Positions 26,574-35,848 of a stretch of 64,000 nucleotides of DNA are shown piece by piece. The notes under the pieces are model-generated. The model saw only the letters and a program-made list of their open reading frames with translations. It made no database searches and was not told the origin of the DNA. The DNA is from Clostridia bacterium. GTDB taxonomy: Bacteria; Bacillota; DTU025. Both the position numbers and the translations under genes were made by a program. The stretch's first letter is position 1. Each line of letters starts with the position of its first letter. The stretch covers positions 1-64,000 of the forward strand of contig JAYFQW010000001.1 of assembly GCA_034926675.1 (NCBI GenBank). Reading direction: 5' to 3'.

Positions 26574-28099
26574 TGCACGTTTGCCTCGATGGAAGAAACC
26601 TATGTATAGGGGACGCGGTTGCGGTGGCCAGAGAGGGAGCCCAAGTGTCCCTTGCCCCTGATGCCCGGCTCAGGATATGTGAGTCGTCCGCGCATGTGGA
26701 TGAACTCCTGGGCGGGAAAAGACCTGTGTATGGAGTGACGACCGGCTTCGGCAAGTTCGCAGATGTCGTGATATCCCCTGAAGACTCAGCGGTCTTGCAG
26801 CGCAATCTGCTGCTCTCCCACGCCTGTGGGGTTGGGGACCTGTTGCCGGACGAGGTGGTGCGGGCAGTGCTTCTGCTCCGCGCGAATGCGCTTGCGTACG
26901 GATGCTCCGGCGCCAGGGCGGAGGTCGTGGAAACTCTCATCGCCATGCTCAATGCGGGTGTGCACCCGGCGGCGCCATCTCAGGGGTCTGTGGGGGCCAG
27001 CGGCGACCTGGCGCCACTGGCCCACACTATGCTTGTGCTGATTGGCGAGGGCGTCGCGCGTTACAGGGGCGAGACGCTTCCGGGCGCAGAGGCGATGGCG
27101 CGGGCGGGCATTCCAACGATCATGCTGCGCGCCAAGGAGGGTTTGGCCCTCATAAACGGCACTCAGGTCATGACGGCTATTGGGGCCCTGGCAGTGCACG
27201 ATGTCACGATGTTGGCCAGGGTGGCGGACATCGCCGCTGCGATGGCCACGGAGGCTCTTCGAGGAACGACGGCTGCATTGGATCCCAGAGTGCATGCGGT
27301 GCGGCCACACCCAGGTCAGGCAGCGTCTGCTCGCAATATGTTGCGGCTGATCGAGGGGAGCGAAATCCGCGAATCACACAGGAACTGCCCGAAGGTGCAG
27401 GACGCGTACTCGCTCCGGTGCGCACCACAGGTGCACGGGGCTGCCCGGGACGCCATCGGATACGCGAGGCGGGCCGTGGAGACGGAGATGAACTCCGCCA
27501 CCGACAACCCACTCATTTTCATGGACAACGGCGATGTGATCTCCGGTGGCAATTTCCATGGGGAACCCATTGCAATGGCTATGGACTTCCTGGGCATTGC
27601 TGCTTCAGAGCTGGGGAGCATAGCGGAGCGACGCACGGAGAGGATGGTCAACCCGCAGCTTTCGGGGTTGCCGCCCTTCCTCACCGAACATGGTGGGCTG
27701 AACTCTGGGATGATGATAGCGCAGTACACTGCAGCCGCCCTGGCATCGGAGGACAAGATACTGGCGTCGCCCGCAGTGGTCGATTCGATACCCACCTCTG
27801 GCAACCAGGAAGACCATGTGAGCATGGGAACAATCGCCGCACGCAAGGCCAGGCGGATTGCAGAGAATGTCACAAGCATACTAGCAATTGAGATAATGTG
27901 CTCTGCACAGGGCATGGACTTCGTTGCTCCTCTGAGGCCGGGGGCCGGCACTGGGGCGGCCTACAGAGCTGTGCGGGACGCCGTGGAGCATCTTGAGCAT
28001 GACCGAGTGCTGGCGGACGACATCGCGAGCCTGCGCGAGCTAGTGAGGTCGGGCGCGCTGCTGCGTGCCGTGGAGCGCGCAGTGGGGCCTCTCGAGTGA
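26573..28099 (+). CDS. hutH: Histidine ammonia-lyase
   Basis: Removes ammonia from L-histidine to give urocanate. The 508-aa protein has the full family pattern: [12 protein letters not shown] near residue 47, the MIO-forming Ala-Ser-Gly in [14 protein letters not shown] (about residues 140-153), [14 protein letters not shown], and the SGGNFHGEP loop. The His-specific features support HutH rather than a Tyr/Phe lyase. Its ATG overlaps the stop of the ARH-fold gene by one base, indicating coupled translation. It is followed by urocanase. No hutI, hutG or ftcD is in the operon. Confidence 0.93.
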   Translation: MHVCLDGRNLCIGDAVAVAREGAQVSLAPDARLRICESSAHVDELLGGKRPVYGVTTGFGKFADVVISPEDSAVLQRNLLLSHACGVGDLLPDEVVRAVLLLRANALAYGCSGARAEVVETLIAMLNAGVHPAAPSQGSVGASGDLAPLAHTMLVLIGEGVARYRGETLPGAEAMARAGIPTIMLRAKEGLALINGTQVMTAIGALAVHDVTMLARVADIAAAMATEALRGTTAALDPRVHAVRPHPGQAASARNMLRLIEGSEIRESHRNCPKVQDAYSLRCAPQVHGAARDAIGYARRAVETEMNSATDNPLIFMDNGDVISGGNFHGEPIAMAMDFLGIAASELGSIAERRTERMVNPQLSGLPPFLTEHGGLNSGMMIAQYTAAALASEDKILASPAVVDSIPTSGNQEDHVSMGTIAARKARRIAENVTSILAIEIMCSAQGMDFVAPLRPGAGTGAAYRAVRDAVEHLEHDRVLADDIASLRELVRSGALLRAVERAVGPLE

Positions 28100-28160
28100 C
28101 CGCAGGTTCGGCGTTCGGCGGCGGCAGGCTGCACAGATACACAACTGGAGGGATCACCGC

Positions 28161-29810
28161 ATGCCAAGAGTCATAACAGCCCCGCGCGGGACTGAGATCT
28201 CGTGCAAAGGGTGGCAGCAAGAAGCAGCGCTGCGGATGCTGATGAACAATCTGGACCCAGAGGTCGCGGAGCGACCCGAGGATCTGGTGGTGTATGGCGG
28301 CAGGGGCAAGGCTGCCCGGAACTGGGCGGCGTTTGACGCCATCGTTGAGTCCCTCAGAAACCTGGAGTCTGACGAAACCCTTCTGGTCCAGTCAGGCAAG
28401 CCAGTGGCGGTATTTCGCACCCATCCAGATGGCCCGCGCGTGCTGATCTCCAACTCTATGCTCGTTCCGCACTGGGCCACCTGGGAGAAGTTCTGGGAAC
28501 TCGAGGCCATGGGTCTCACGATGTACGGCCAGATGACTGCGGGCAGCTGGATATACATTGGCGCCCAGGGCATTCTGCAGGGCGCCTTTGAAACGCTCGC
28601 TGCAGCGGCGCGCCGGCATTTCGGCGGAAGCCTCAAGGGCAGGCTTGTGCTCACAGCTGGGCTCGGGGGCATGGGCGGAGCCCAGCCGCTTGCCGCTATA
28701 TTCAACGATGGCGTAGTCATCGCGGTCGAGGTGGATAGGTCCAGGATTGATAGGCGGATCGCGACCGGCTATTGCGAGATGGTCACCGACAGCATCGACG
28801 AAGCCATCGAGCTTGCCCGGGAGGCACAGGAGAAGGGCATTCCCAGATCCATTGCGCTGCTAGGCAATGCGGCGGAAACGCACGCGGAGTTCGTCAGGCG
28901 CGGTGTCATACCAGACCTGGTTACCGACCAGACTTCAGCCCACGACCCGCTCAACGGCTATGTGCCAGCGGGCCTCACCTTGGAGCAGGCGACTGAGCTG
29001 CGCAAGACAGACCCGAAGGATTACATTCGCAGATCCCGAGAGTCGATGGCTGCACAGGTCCGGGCAATGCTGGAGATGATGGATCGCGGCGCCGTCGTGT
29101 TCGACTATGGCAACAATCTGCGTCAGGCAGCGTTTGACGAGGGCGTGGGTCGCGCTTTCGACTACCCTGGTTTCGTGTCGGCCTACGTGCGGCCGCTGTT
29201 CTGCGAAGGGAAGGGACCGTTCAGGTGGGTTGCCCTGTCGGGCGATCCGGAGGACATCTGGGTGACAGACGAGGTCATCATGAAGGAGTTTGCCTACGAT
29301 GAGCACCTGGTGCACTGGATTCAGATGGCTCACGATCGGGTGACGTTTCAGGGACTGCCGTCGCGCATATGCTGGCTCGGCTACGGAGAACGCGCCCGGT
29401 TTGGCCTGATAATCAACGACCTTGTGGCGAAGGGGAAGATCAAGGCGCCGATTGTTATCGGTCGCGACCACCTGGACTGCGGTTCGGTGGCCTCGCCCAA
29501 CCGCGAGACTGAGGGCATGAGAGACGGCTCCGACGCCATCGCCGACTGGCCGGTGCTTAATGCGCTGCTCAATGCGGTAAACGGCGCCACGTGGGTGTCC
29601 TTCCATCACGGCGGCGGAGTGGGGATCGGGTATTCGCTCCATGCAGGCATGGTCGTGCTGGCCGACGGGACGGAGGCCGCAGCAAACAGGCTGCAACGGG
29701 TGCTCACTTGTGATCCAGGCATTGGAGTAGTGCGTCACGCGGATGCAGGCTACGAGGAGGCGCAGGCCTTCGCTCGCAGTCACGGGATCAAGATTCCACA
29801 CGTGCGATAG
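28161..29810 (+). CDS. hutU: Urocanate hydratase (urocanase)
   Basis: Hydrates urocanate to imidazolone propionate using tightly bound NAD+. The 549-aa length is typical. Visible signatures are [21 protein letters not shown], the NAD-binding [20 protein letters not shown], the active-site region [10 protein letters not shown] and the [14 protein letters not shown] block. ATG at 28161 has GGAGGG about nine bases upstream, 61 bases after hutH. It is the last gene of the LacI operon; the next gene is on the opposite strand. The imidazolonepropionase needed next must be elsewhere. Confidence 0.95.
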   Translation: MPRVITAPRGTEISCKGWQQEAALRMLMNNLDPEVAERPEDLVVYGGRGKAARNWAAFDAIVESLRNLESDETLLVQSGKPVAVFRTHPDGPRVLISNSMLVPHWATWEKFWELEAMGLTMYGQMTAGSWIYIGAQGILQGAFETLAAAARRHFGGSLKGRLVLTAGLGGMGGAQPLAAIFNDGVVIAVEVDRSRIDRRIATGYCEMVTDSIDEAIELAREAQEKGIPRSIALLGNAAETHAEFVRRGVIPDLVTDQTSAHDPLNGYVPAGLTLEQATELRKTDPKDYIRRSRESMAAQVRAMLEMMDRGAVVFDYGNNLRQAAFDEGVGRAFDYPGFVSAYVRPLFCEGKGPFRWVALSGDPEDIWVTDEVIMKEFAYDEHLVHWIQMAHDRVTFQGLPSRICWLGYGERARFGLIINDLVAKGKIKAPIVIGRDHLDCGSVASPNRETEGMRDGSDAIADWPVLNALLNAVNGATWVSFHHGGGVGIGYSLHAGMVVLADGTEAAANRLQRVLTCDPGIGVVRHADAGYEEAQAFARSHGIKIPHVR

Positions 29811-29844
29811 CGCCCTTCCAGTCACCACTCACTGAACGCCTCGT

Positions 29845-30498
29845 TCACGCCGGCCCTCGCCTACGCCCGAGCTCCGCGCGGAGGCTGGCAAGAGGTATCC
29901 CGAGTGCGGCTAGGGCAACCAGGGAATGGTACACAAGGTCGGCGAGTTCGGAGACCACCTCGATCGGGTCACTGTTCTTGGATGCGATCATGAACTCGCC
30001 GGACTCCTCTCCCACTTTTCGGAGAACCCGATCGATGCCCGCCTGGAGCAAGCGAGAGGTGTAAGAGGCATCGGAAGGGTTGGCCTTTCTGTCGAGTATC
30101 ACCGCGTAGAGTTCGTCGAACACATCTCCGCTTCCCGAGGCGGGCTCTTCGCTTACGGTGGCTGCTGGGAGCGTCCTATGGAAGCAAGTGTACGTTCCCT
30201 CGTGACAGGCCGGTCCCGCCGGGCACACCCTGAGCAGGATCGTGTCATAGTCGCAGTCCACAAGAATGCCCGCAACCTGCTGCGTGTTGCCTGATGTGGC
30301 TCCCTTTTCCCACAGGCAATTGCGGGATCTGCTCCAGAACCAGGCGCGCCCTGTTTCGCAGGTGAGGCGAAGCGCTTCACGGTTCATGTAGGCCAACATC
30401 AGCACCGCTTCGGTGCTTGCATCCTGAACAACCGCGGGGATGAGCCCATCCTCCGAGAATCGAAGACGGTCTTGTGATATTTCTTCTGTGTTGTACAT
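29845..30498 (-). CDS. hisIE: Bifunctional phosphoribosyl-AMP cyclohydrolase / phosphoribosyl-ATP pyrophosphatase
   Basis: Steps 2 and 3 of histidine synthesis. In the 217-aa protein, residues 1-110 are HisI with AYMNREAL, TSGNTQ and the metal motif CDYDTILLRVCPAGPACHEG. Residues 118-217 are HisE with ILDRKANPSDASYTSRLL, KVGEESGEF and ELADLVYH. ATG at 30498 has GGAGGG seven bases upstream. It is the last gene of the his operon, separated from hisF by 79 bases, and ends 34 bases from the convergent hutU stop. Confidence 0.95.
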   Translation of the reverse strand: MYNTEEISQDRLRFSEDGLIPAVVQDASTEAVLMLAYMNREALRLTCETGRAWFWSRSRNCLWEKGATSGNTQQVAGILVDCDYDTILLRVCPAGPACHEGTYTCFHRTLPAATVSEEPASGSGDVFDELYAVILDRKANPSDASYTSRLLQAGIDRVLRKVGEESGEFMIASKNSDPIEVVSELADLVYHSLVALAALGIPLASLRAELGRRRGPA

Positions 30499-30577
30499 GG
30501 TTTCGCCCTCCAAGTGCCGAAGCGGACGGCGCACAGCGCACCGCGAGACGCGCGCCGCGTTTTCGGTGGTCATGCTG

Positions 30578-31351
30578 TCACTGCCGTGTTGGCACACCGT
30601 TCTCGCGGAGATGCTCCTTGATCTGGTGGATGGTGAGTATCCCCAGATGGAGGACTGACGCCGCCAGGGCGGCCGAGGCGCCTCCATCCGTGAGAACGCG
30701 CACGAAATCCTCAAGTGATCCCGCTCCTCCAGATGCCACCACGGGCACTCCGGCTGCGTCTGCCACGGCGCGGGTGAGAGCGATGTCATAGCCTGATCTG
30801 GCGCCATCTGCCATGATCGAGGTCAGAAGTATCTCTCCAGCTCCCAAAAGCGCGCCTCTTGCCGCCCATTCCACCGCGTCGATGCCTGTGCGGGTGCGGC
30901 CGCCGTTGATGCATACCTCCCAGCCACGGCCGTTGAGGCTCTCAGTTGCATCGATGGCCAGAACAACCTTGTCACCGCCGAAGGCCTCTACAGTGCGTGC
31001 GATCAGATCCGGGTCTGAGACAGCCGCCGTATTCATCGATACCTTTGAGGCGCCTGCACCAAGGACGTCGGCCGCATCCTCCACCGATGCTATTCCTCCG
31101 CCCACCGTGAGCGGGACTGTGGCCCGCAGAGCTACCTTACGCACCTCATCAATGGCGGTCTTGCGCCTTTCGCCGGACGCGGATATGTCGAGGAACGCGA
31201 GCTCGTCCGCGCCTGACTCCGAGTAGCGGGCCGCCAGTTCAGCAGGGTTCCCGATGTCGCGAATCCCCTCGAAGTGCACTCCTTTCACCACACGCCCGCG
31301 ATTGAAATCGAGGCAGGCCACGATTCGTCTGGCGCTGTCGGTCATGCCCAT
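30578..31351 (-). CDS. hisF: Imidazole glycerol phosphate synthase, cyclase subunit
   Basis: Uses ammonia, normally supplied by HisH, and PRFAR to make imidazole glycerol phosphate and AICAR. The 257-aa TIM barrel has the catalytic Asp in ACLDFNRGRVVKG and the conserved LTVGGGIAS, VVLAIDA and VVASGGAGS blocks. ATG at 31351 lies two bases after the hisA stop with GAGGAGG seven bases upstream. The partner hisH, which usually lies between hisB and hisA, is absent here. Confidence 0.95.
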   Translation of the reverse strand: MGMTDSARRIVACLDFNRGRVVKGVHFEGIRDIGNPAELAARYSESGADELAFLDISASGERRKTAIDEVRKVALRATVPLTVGGGIASVEDAADVLGAGASKVSMNTAAVSDPDLIARTVEAFGGDKVVLAIDATESLNGRGWEVCINGGRTRTGIDAVEWAARGALLGAGEILLTSIMADGARSGYDIALTRAVADAAGVPVVASGGAGSLEDFVRVLTDGGASAALAASVLHLGILTIHQIKEHLRENGVPTRQ

Positions 31352-31353
31352 GC

Positions 31354-32178
31354 TCACGCCTCCTCAGTCCTCATTCCTGTCATTGTATCCGAACACTGCA
31401 CCCATGAGTTGTCTACTACGCTCTGGACCTCGCGCAGCGCATCTCGGAGAGACAGCAAGCCCGTGTACAGCGCCTGCCCGATGATCATCCCTGTGATTCG
31501 ACCCATAGTGGGCGAAAGCTCCGAATCCTGCGCTGCAATGGCTATCCGGGCCACGTCCTCAAGGGATGATACTCCTCCCGAGATCGTGACCTCCAGACCG
31601 CACGCGGCGACTTCCATCCCGAGGGCGACGTTTGGGCCACACAGCATGCCATCGTACCGTGCATCAGTCACAACGGCGCGGCTAACGCCTGCTGCGCGCG
31701 CCGTCGTCGCGAATTCGGCCGGCGCAAGGCCACACCCATCCACCCAGCCACGGGTGAGAACACGCCCATCGCGCACATCAACTGCGACGGCGATAGCGTC
31801 CGGCCCATACTCCGACACCAAGGCGGTTGCCATCTCAGGTTGACTGACGGCCCACGTGCCCAGGAGGACGCGGCTCACTCCGCTCGCAAAGGCCGCGCGG
31901 ACATCATCCATGGTGCGTAAACCCCCTCCTAGCTGGACGTGAGCCCCCGTCCGTTGAACAATCCTCCTGACTGAGCTGAGGTTAACGGGATGCCCTTCCT
32001 TCGCCCCGTCCAGATCAACCACATGGAGCAGGCCGGCGCCTTCCGCTACCCAGCGCTGTGCAGCTTCTGCGGGGTCATCGAAGAAGATTGTCTCACGTGC
32101 GAAATCCCCTCGCATCAGCCGGACGCACTTCCCAGCCCGGACGTCGATGGCGGGAATTACCTCAGCCCGAGCTGCCAT
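31354..32178 (-). CDS. hisA: ProFAR isomerase
   Basis: Isomerises the aminoaldose ProFAR to PRFAR. The 274-aa TIM barrel is homologous to HisF. It has the catalytic Asp in VIPAIDVRAGKCVRL, a second in the DARYDG region, and phosphate-binding VQLGGGLRTMDD and VTISGGVSS. It carries a C-terminal tail about 25 residues longer than usual (from about residue 245). ATG at 32178 directly follows the hisB stop, with AAAGGAG eight bases upstream, so there is no room for hisH. Confidence 0.93.
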   Translation of the reverse strand: MAARAEVIPAIDVRAGKCVRLMRGDFARETIFFDDPAEAAQRWVAEGAGLLHVVDLDGAKEGHPVNLSSVRRIVQRTGAHVQLGGGLRTMDDVRAAFASGVSRVLLGTWAVSQPEMATALVSEYGPDAIAVAVDVRDGRVLTRGWVDGCGLAPAEFATTARAAGVSRAVVTDARYDGMLCGPNVALGMEVAACGLEVTISGGVSSLEDVARIAIAAQDSELSPTMGRITGMIIGQALYTGLLSLRDALREVQSVVDNSWVQCSDTMTGMRTEEA

Positions 32179-32784
32179 TCATAGCACTCCTTTCGTGGAT
32201 GGAACCGCGCCCTGCCTCGGGTTGATCTCAACCGCTTCCGAAAGCGCCCTTCCGTACGCCTTGAAGATGGCCTCAAGCATGTGATGGGTGTTCTGGCCAT
32301 AGGCCAGGTCCACATGGAGGGTGGACCGTGAGGCCCTTGCGAATCCAGCGAAGAACTCTGGAACTGCCTCGGTGTCCATCTCTCCAACGCGTTCCCCGAG
32401 CCCCGTGACCCTCCATACCAGCTGGCCCCTTCCTGAGAGATCTACTGTGCATGTGGCCAGGGCCTCATCCATCGGAACCACTGCGTGACCGTACCGGCGG
32501 ATTCCGCAGCGATCCCCAAGGGCTCGATCGAGAGCCTCTCCGAGGCATATGCCGATGTCCTCAGAGAGATGATGGCAGTCGACCTGTAGATCTCCGCTGG
32601 CTGCCACTGTGAGATCGAAAAGCCCGTGAGCGCCGAAAAGCGACAGCATGTGGTCGAGGAATCCGCATCCCGTCTCTACGTTGCAGCTGCCAGAGCCATC
32701 GAGGAGAATCCGCACCTTGATGTCGGTCTCTTTTGTGGTCCTAGAGATCTCGCACACCCTGTCGGGAGCCGAATCCATGCTCAT
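32179..32784 (-). CDS. hisB: Imidazoleglycerol-phosphate dehydratase
   Basis: Dehydrates imidazole glycerol phosphate to imidazole acetol phosphate. The 201-aa monofunctional enzyme has the manganese-binding patterns GCGFLDHML, CHHLSEDIGI and THHMLEAIFKAYGRAL, plus the family N-terminus EISRTTKETDI. It overlaps the HisD-HisC gene by four bases. There is no fused histidinol phosphatase domain, and no hisN/hisK-type phosphatase is in this operon. Confidence 0.95.
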   Translation of the reverse strand: MSMDSAPDRVCEISRTTKETDIKVRILLDGSGSCNVETGCGFLDHMLSLFGAHGLFDLTVAASGDLQVDCHHLSEDIGICLGEALDRALGDRCGIRRYGHAVVPMDEALATCTVDLSGRGQLVWRVTGLGERVGEMDTEAVPEFFAGFARASRSTLHVDLAYGQNTHHMLEAIFKAYGRALSEAVEINPRQGAVPSTKGVL

Positions 32785-35171
32785 CGAACCTCCACCTCCT
32801 CAAGCACTGCACCGAGGGCGTTCAGAAACGTGCTGTTCTCCCACGGAGCGCCTATGGTGACCCTGAAGAAGTCGGGGGCGTCCTCAATGCACCTGACCAG
32901 GACCTCGCGTTCCATGAGCCTTCGCCTGATTTCATCGCCGGGAACGGGGCATCGAACAAACAGGAAATTGGCGTTCAGTGCACCGTGGGACAGTCCGAGC
33001 TCTGAGAGGCCCGCGGCGACGTGGGCTCGCTCCTTCAGGATCAGATTCACAGCGGACCGCTTAAGGTCAGGCCTCGCGAGCGCCTGCCGTGCTGCTACAA
33101 GAGAGAGTGTGCTGCAGTTGTATGGCAGCCTCACACTCTGCAGAAGCTGAGTCATCAAGGGGCCCGCCACGGCGAATCCTGCCCGCAGCCCGGCTAAGCC
33201 GAACGCCTTCGACAAGGTCCTGGTGATCATGAGCCTGCCGGAACGCCCTGGCACTTCTGTGATGAGCGTGTCGCCGCAGAACTCGTGGTAGGCCTCATCC
33301 ACGACCACATACGCCCGCGCGCAGGCGACGATCTCCCGGATTCCCCGGGTGAACAGGTCGCCTGTGGGGTTGTTCGGATTGCATATGAACACCAGGGCGT
33401 CGTCACACCGAAGCTCGCGCTCCAGAGCGTCCATGTCGATGCCGAACCCCCCAGAGGGACCTTCCGACAGGGGAATTTCGTGCACCGGCAGGCCGACGGC
33501 CTCGGCGATCCTGCGATACACGGTGAAGGTGGGCGGCATGATCGTTACATGATCGATGCGCGGCCTCAGGGCCAGCATCGTCATTTGTATGATCTCGTCG
33601 GAGCCGGCGCCGAGTGTCACCCGGTCCGCATCGACATCAGCCTCTGACGCGAAAGCGTTAGCCACATCCTGCTCCAAGTCAGCACATGGATATCGGTTGA
33701 ATGGCATCTTCGTGATCTCTCGGACGATGTCGGCCTTGAGCGCCTCCGGGATATCCAGGGGGCTCTCATTGGCATCGAGCTTGACCACGATCGGGGAGAT
33801 CACCTGTTGCACCGATTGCACCCGGTGTGCTGGTTGCGCCTGTTGCATCAGGCTTACGGCCTTCGCCGATCTGAGCACCGAGCCGAATCTGCCCGCGTTC
33901 TGCACTGCCGAGGCGCGCATCTCCATTGATGCTGCGTGCCCGTCGAGCCCCTCGGCTCGCGCCAGCATGATGGCGTCTGCACTTGCGACGAGCAGTGACT
34001 CCGCCGTGCATTCCACCGTATTGATCGGCCTCAGGAAATCGCCAGCGCTCAGCGAACCCCGATGCCTAGCAGAGCCCATTGTTGGGAGGACGTGATTCGG
34101 GCCGGCCATATAGTCGCCAATCGGTGTAGGAGTGTATTCGCCTACGAATACGGTCCCGGCGGATCTAATGGACGACGCTGCCTGCCGCGGGTTATCCACC
34201 ATTATCTGAACATGCTCAGCTGATGCCTGATTGGCGAGGGAGATCGCATCTTCCACTGAATCCACCTCTACGATGGCGCCCCATCGGGATAGCGACTCGC
34301 GGATCACCGCGCGTCGCGACCTGAGGGGAAGCTGAGACGAGATCTCCGCTTCGACACGGTCCGCCAGAGACCGCGAGACAGAGACGAGGACAGCGGAGGC
34401 GAGCGGATCATGTTCCGCCTGGGCTATCAGATCCGCCGCCACCAGGGCGGGATTCGCAGATGAATCGGCGATGATTAGCACCTCGCTGGGCCCCGCGAGC
34501 ATGTCGATGCCCACATCACCCCATACAAGGCGTTTGGCGGCGGTGACAAACGCGTTGCCAGGTCCAACGATCTTGTCGACCCTCGGAACGCAGCCAGCGC
34601 CGTAGGCCATGGCCGCGATTGCACCTGCGCCGCCGGCCCTGAAGACTCGGCTGACGCCGCACAGCACGGCGGCTGCCAGGATCAGCTGGTTCACTGCGCC
34701 GCTTCGCCCAGGGGGTGTGCACATGATGACCTCTCTCACACCCGCCACTTTGGCGGGAACTGCAGTCATGACGACGGTAGAAGGGTAGGGAGCGGTTCCT
34801 CCGGGTACGTATATTCCCACCCTCTCGATTGGCTCGAGCCTGTAACCGAGCCTCGCTCCATCCGAGGAGGTGCATTCCCAGCTTTGGCCGACTTGCTTCG
34901 AGTGGTAATCCCGCACATTGTCGGCTGCATGCTCTATCGAGCGTAGAAGGTTCCTGTCGGCGCAGGTGAACGCCTGCTCCATTTCTGACCGAGCAACCTC
35001 AACACCGATGGCGGTAAGATCAGCACCATCGTACTTCGCGGCGAGACGCACGAGGGCGGCGTCTCCATCGCGCCTGACCTCCGACACGATCTCGGTCACA
35101 TCAGGCAGCTGCAGGCTGAGCGCCGCTGCCCGACGCTGCATGTACTCAGCAGGCGTCATGCGCGGGATCAT
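32781..35171 (-). CDS. hisDC: Fused histidinol dehydrogenase / histidinol-phosphate aminotransferase
   Basis: One 796-aa open frame encodes two enzymes. Residues 1-430 are HisD: the NAD region with YVPGGTAPYPST, KIVGPGNAFVTAAKR, the QAEHDPLASA catalytic block and zinc ligands in the ANQASAEHV and GDYMAGPNHVLPT segments. Residues about 450-796 are HisC, a PLP aminotransferase: KLDANESPLD, NPNNPTGD, DEAYHEF, the PLP Lys in TRTLSKAFGLAGLRAGF and the final RVTIG. The linker is about 25 residues, and a HisC-like N-terminal PYxPG arm is missing. HisC converts imidazole acetol phosphate to histidinol phosphate; HisD oxidises histidinol to histidine. An internal start at the ATG of MQQAQP cannot be excluded. 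Confidence 0.9.
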   Translation of the reverse strand: MIPRMTPAEYMQRRAAALSLQLPDVTEIVSEVRRDGDAALVRLAAKYDGADLTAIGVEVARSEMEQAFTCADRNLLRSIEHAADNVRDYHSKQVGQSWECTSSDGARLGYRLEPIERVGIYVPGGTAPYPSTVVMTAVPAKVAGVREVIMCTPPGRSGAVNQLILAAAVLCGVSRVFRAGGAGAIAAMAYGAGCVPRVDKIVGPGNAFVTAAKRLVWGDVGIDMLAGPSEVLIIADSSANPALVAADLIAQAEHDPLASAVLVSVSRSLADRVEAEISSQLPLRSRRAVIRESLSRWGAIVEVDSVEDAISLANQASAEHVQIMVDNPRQAASSIRSAGTVFVGEYTPTPIGDYMAGPNHVLPTMGSARHRGSLSAGDFLRPINTVECTAESLLVASADAIMLARAEGLDGHAASMEMRASAVQNAGRFGSVLRSAKAVSLMQQAQPAHRVQSVQQVISPIVVKLDANESPLDIPEALKADIVREITKMPFNRYPCADLEQDVANAFASEADVDADRVTLGAGSDEIIQMTMLALRPRIDHVTIMPPTFTVYRRIAEAVGLPVHEIPLSEGPSGGFGIDMDALERELRCDDALVFICNPNNPTGDLFTRGIREIVACARAYVVVDEAYHEFCGDTLITEVPGRSGRLMITRTLSKAFGLAGLRAGFAVAGPLMTQLLQSVRLPYNCSTLSLVAARQALARPDLKRSAVNLILKERAHVAAGLSELGLSHGALNANFLFVRCPVPGDEIRRRLMEREVLVRCIEDAPDFFRVTIGAPWENSTFLNALGAVLEEVEVR

Positions 35172-35848
35172 TCCCCAACACTCCCATCCTGATTGGTCTC
35201 AAACGCCGACACTACTGCTCGCGCACCCTCTGGCCACAGGCCCATGCTGGCGCGGTTTGCTATCAGCCTGGCTGTTGTGGCGCTGATGGACTCGATTTCG
35301 GAGAGTCCGTTCTCCCGGAGGGTGCGTCCCGTTGAGACGATATCGATTATGGCATCTGCGAGCCCGGCCTGGGGAGCGAGTTCGAGTGCTCCCCGCAATG
35401 TGATTATCTCGGCTGGGATTCCAATCCCGCGGAAATAGGTGTATGCCACGCGAGGGAACTTGGTGGCCACCCGGAGCGGACGTGAAGGCGGGCTGCACAG
35501 GCCGGCCCGTTTCTCGCTCACGCGGCGATATAGCTCCGCAGCAACGGGCTCAGGAGCTGCCAGTGCGAACCGAGCTGCCCCGAAACCCAGGTCGAGCAGC
35601 TCATACACGTCTGGGCAGTCCTCGTCGAGTACATCTTTTCCCACGATTCCGAAATCCGCCGCACCGTGACTGACGTACACCGGCACATCTCCAGGCCTGG
35701 CCAGTATGTATCTGGCCGGACCTGATTCGAACATGAGTTTTCGTGTTCCCTCGGCGATATCGCATTCAAACCCCGCCCTGGCAAGCGCATGGAGGCAGTC
35801 ATCCAGCATACGCCCTGATGGAAGCGCAAAGGTGACCTGGGCGCTCAT
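35168..35848 (-). CDS. hisG: ATP phosphoribosyltransferase, short form catalytic subunit
   Basis: First step of histidine synthesis, joining ATP and PRPP. The 226-aa protein is the short HisG, lacking the C-terminal regulatory domain and therefore needing HisZ. It has the FALPSGRM start, the YVSHGAADFGIVGKDVL block and the PRPP-binding segment IIDIVSTGRTLRENGL. ATG at 35848 follows GGAGGG by eight bases and overlaps the hisZ stop by four bases, as expected for subunits made in equal amounts. Confidence 0.95.
   Translation of the reverse strand: MSAQVTFALPSGRMLDDCLHALARAGFECDIAEGTRKLMFESGPARYILARPGDVPVYVSHGAADFGIVGKDVLDEDCPDVYELLDLGFGAARFALAAPEPVAAELYRRVSEKRAGLCSPPSRPLRVATKFPRVAYTYFRGIGIPAEIITLRGALELAPQAGLADAIIDIVSTGRTLRENGLSEIESISATTARLIANRASMGLWPEGARAVVSAFETNQDGSVGE

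Noticed and set aside
26902-27891. 329-codon frame overlapping hutH
   Set aside because: It is a shadow frame inside the well-supported histidine ammonia-lyase gene, with unnatural composition.
26573-29810. Ergothioneine degradation instead of histidine degradation
   Set aside because: HutH has the normal MIO motif and His-lyase blocks and HutU matches ordinary urocanase, so plain histidine and urocanate are the simplest substrates, although a modified imidazole upstream of them remains possible.
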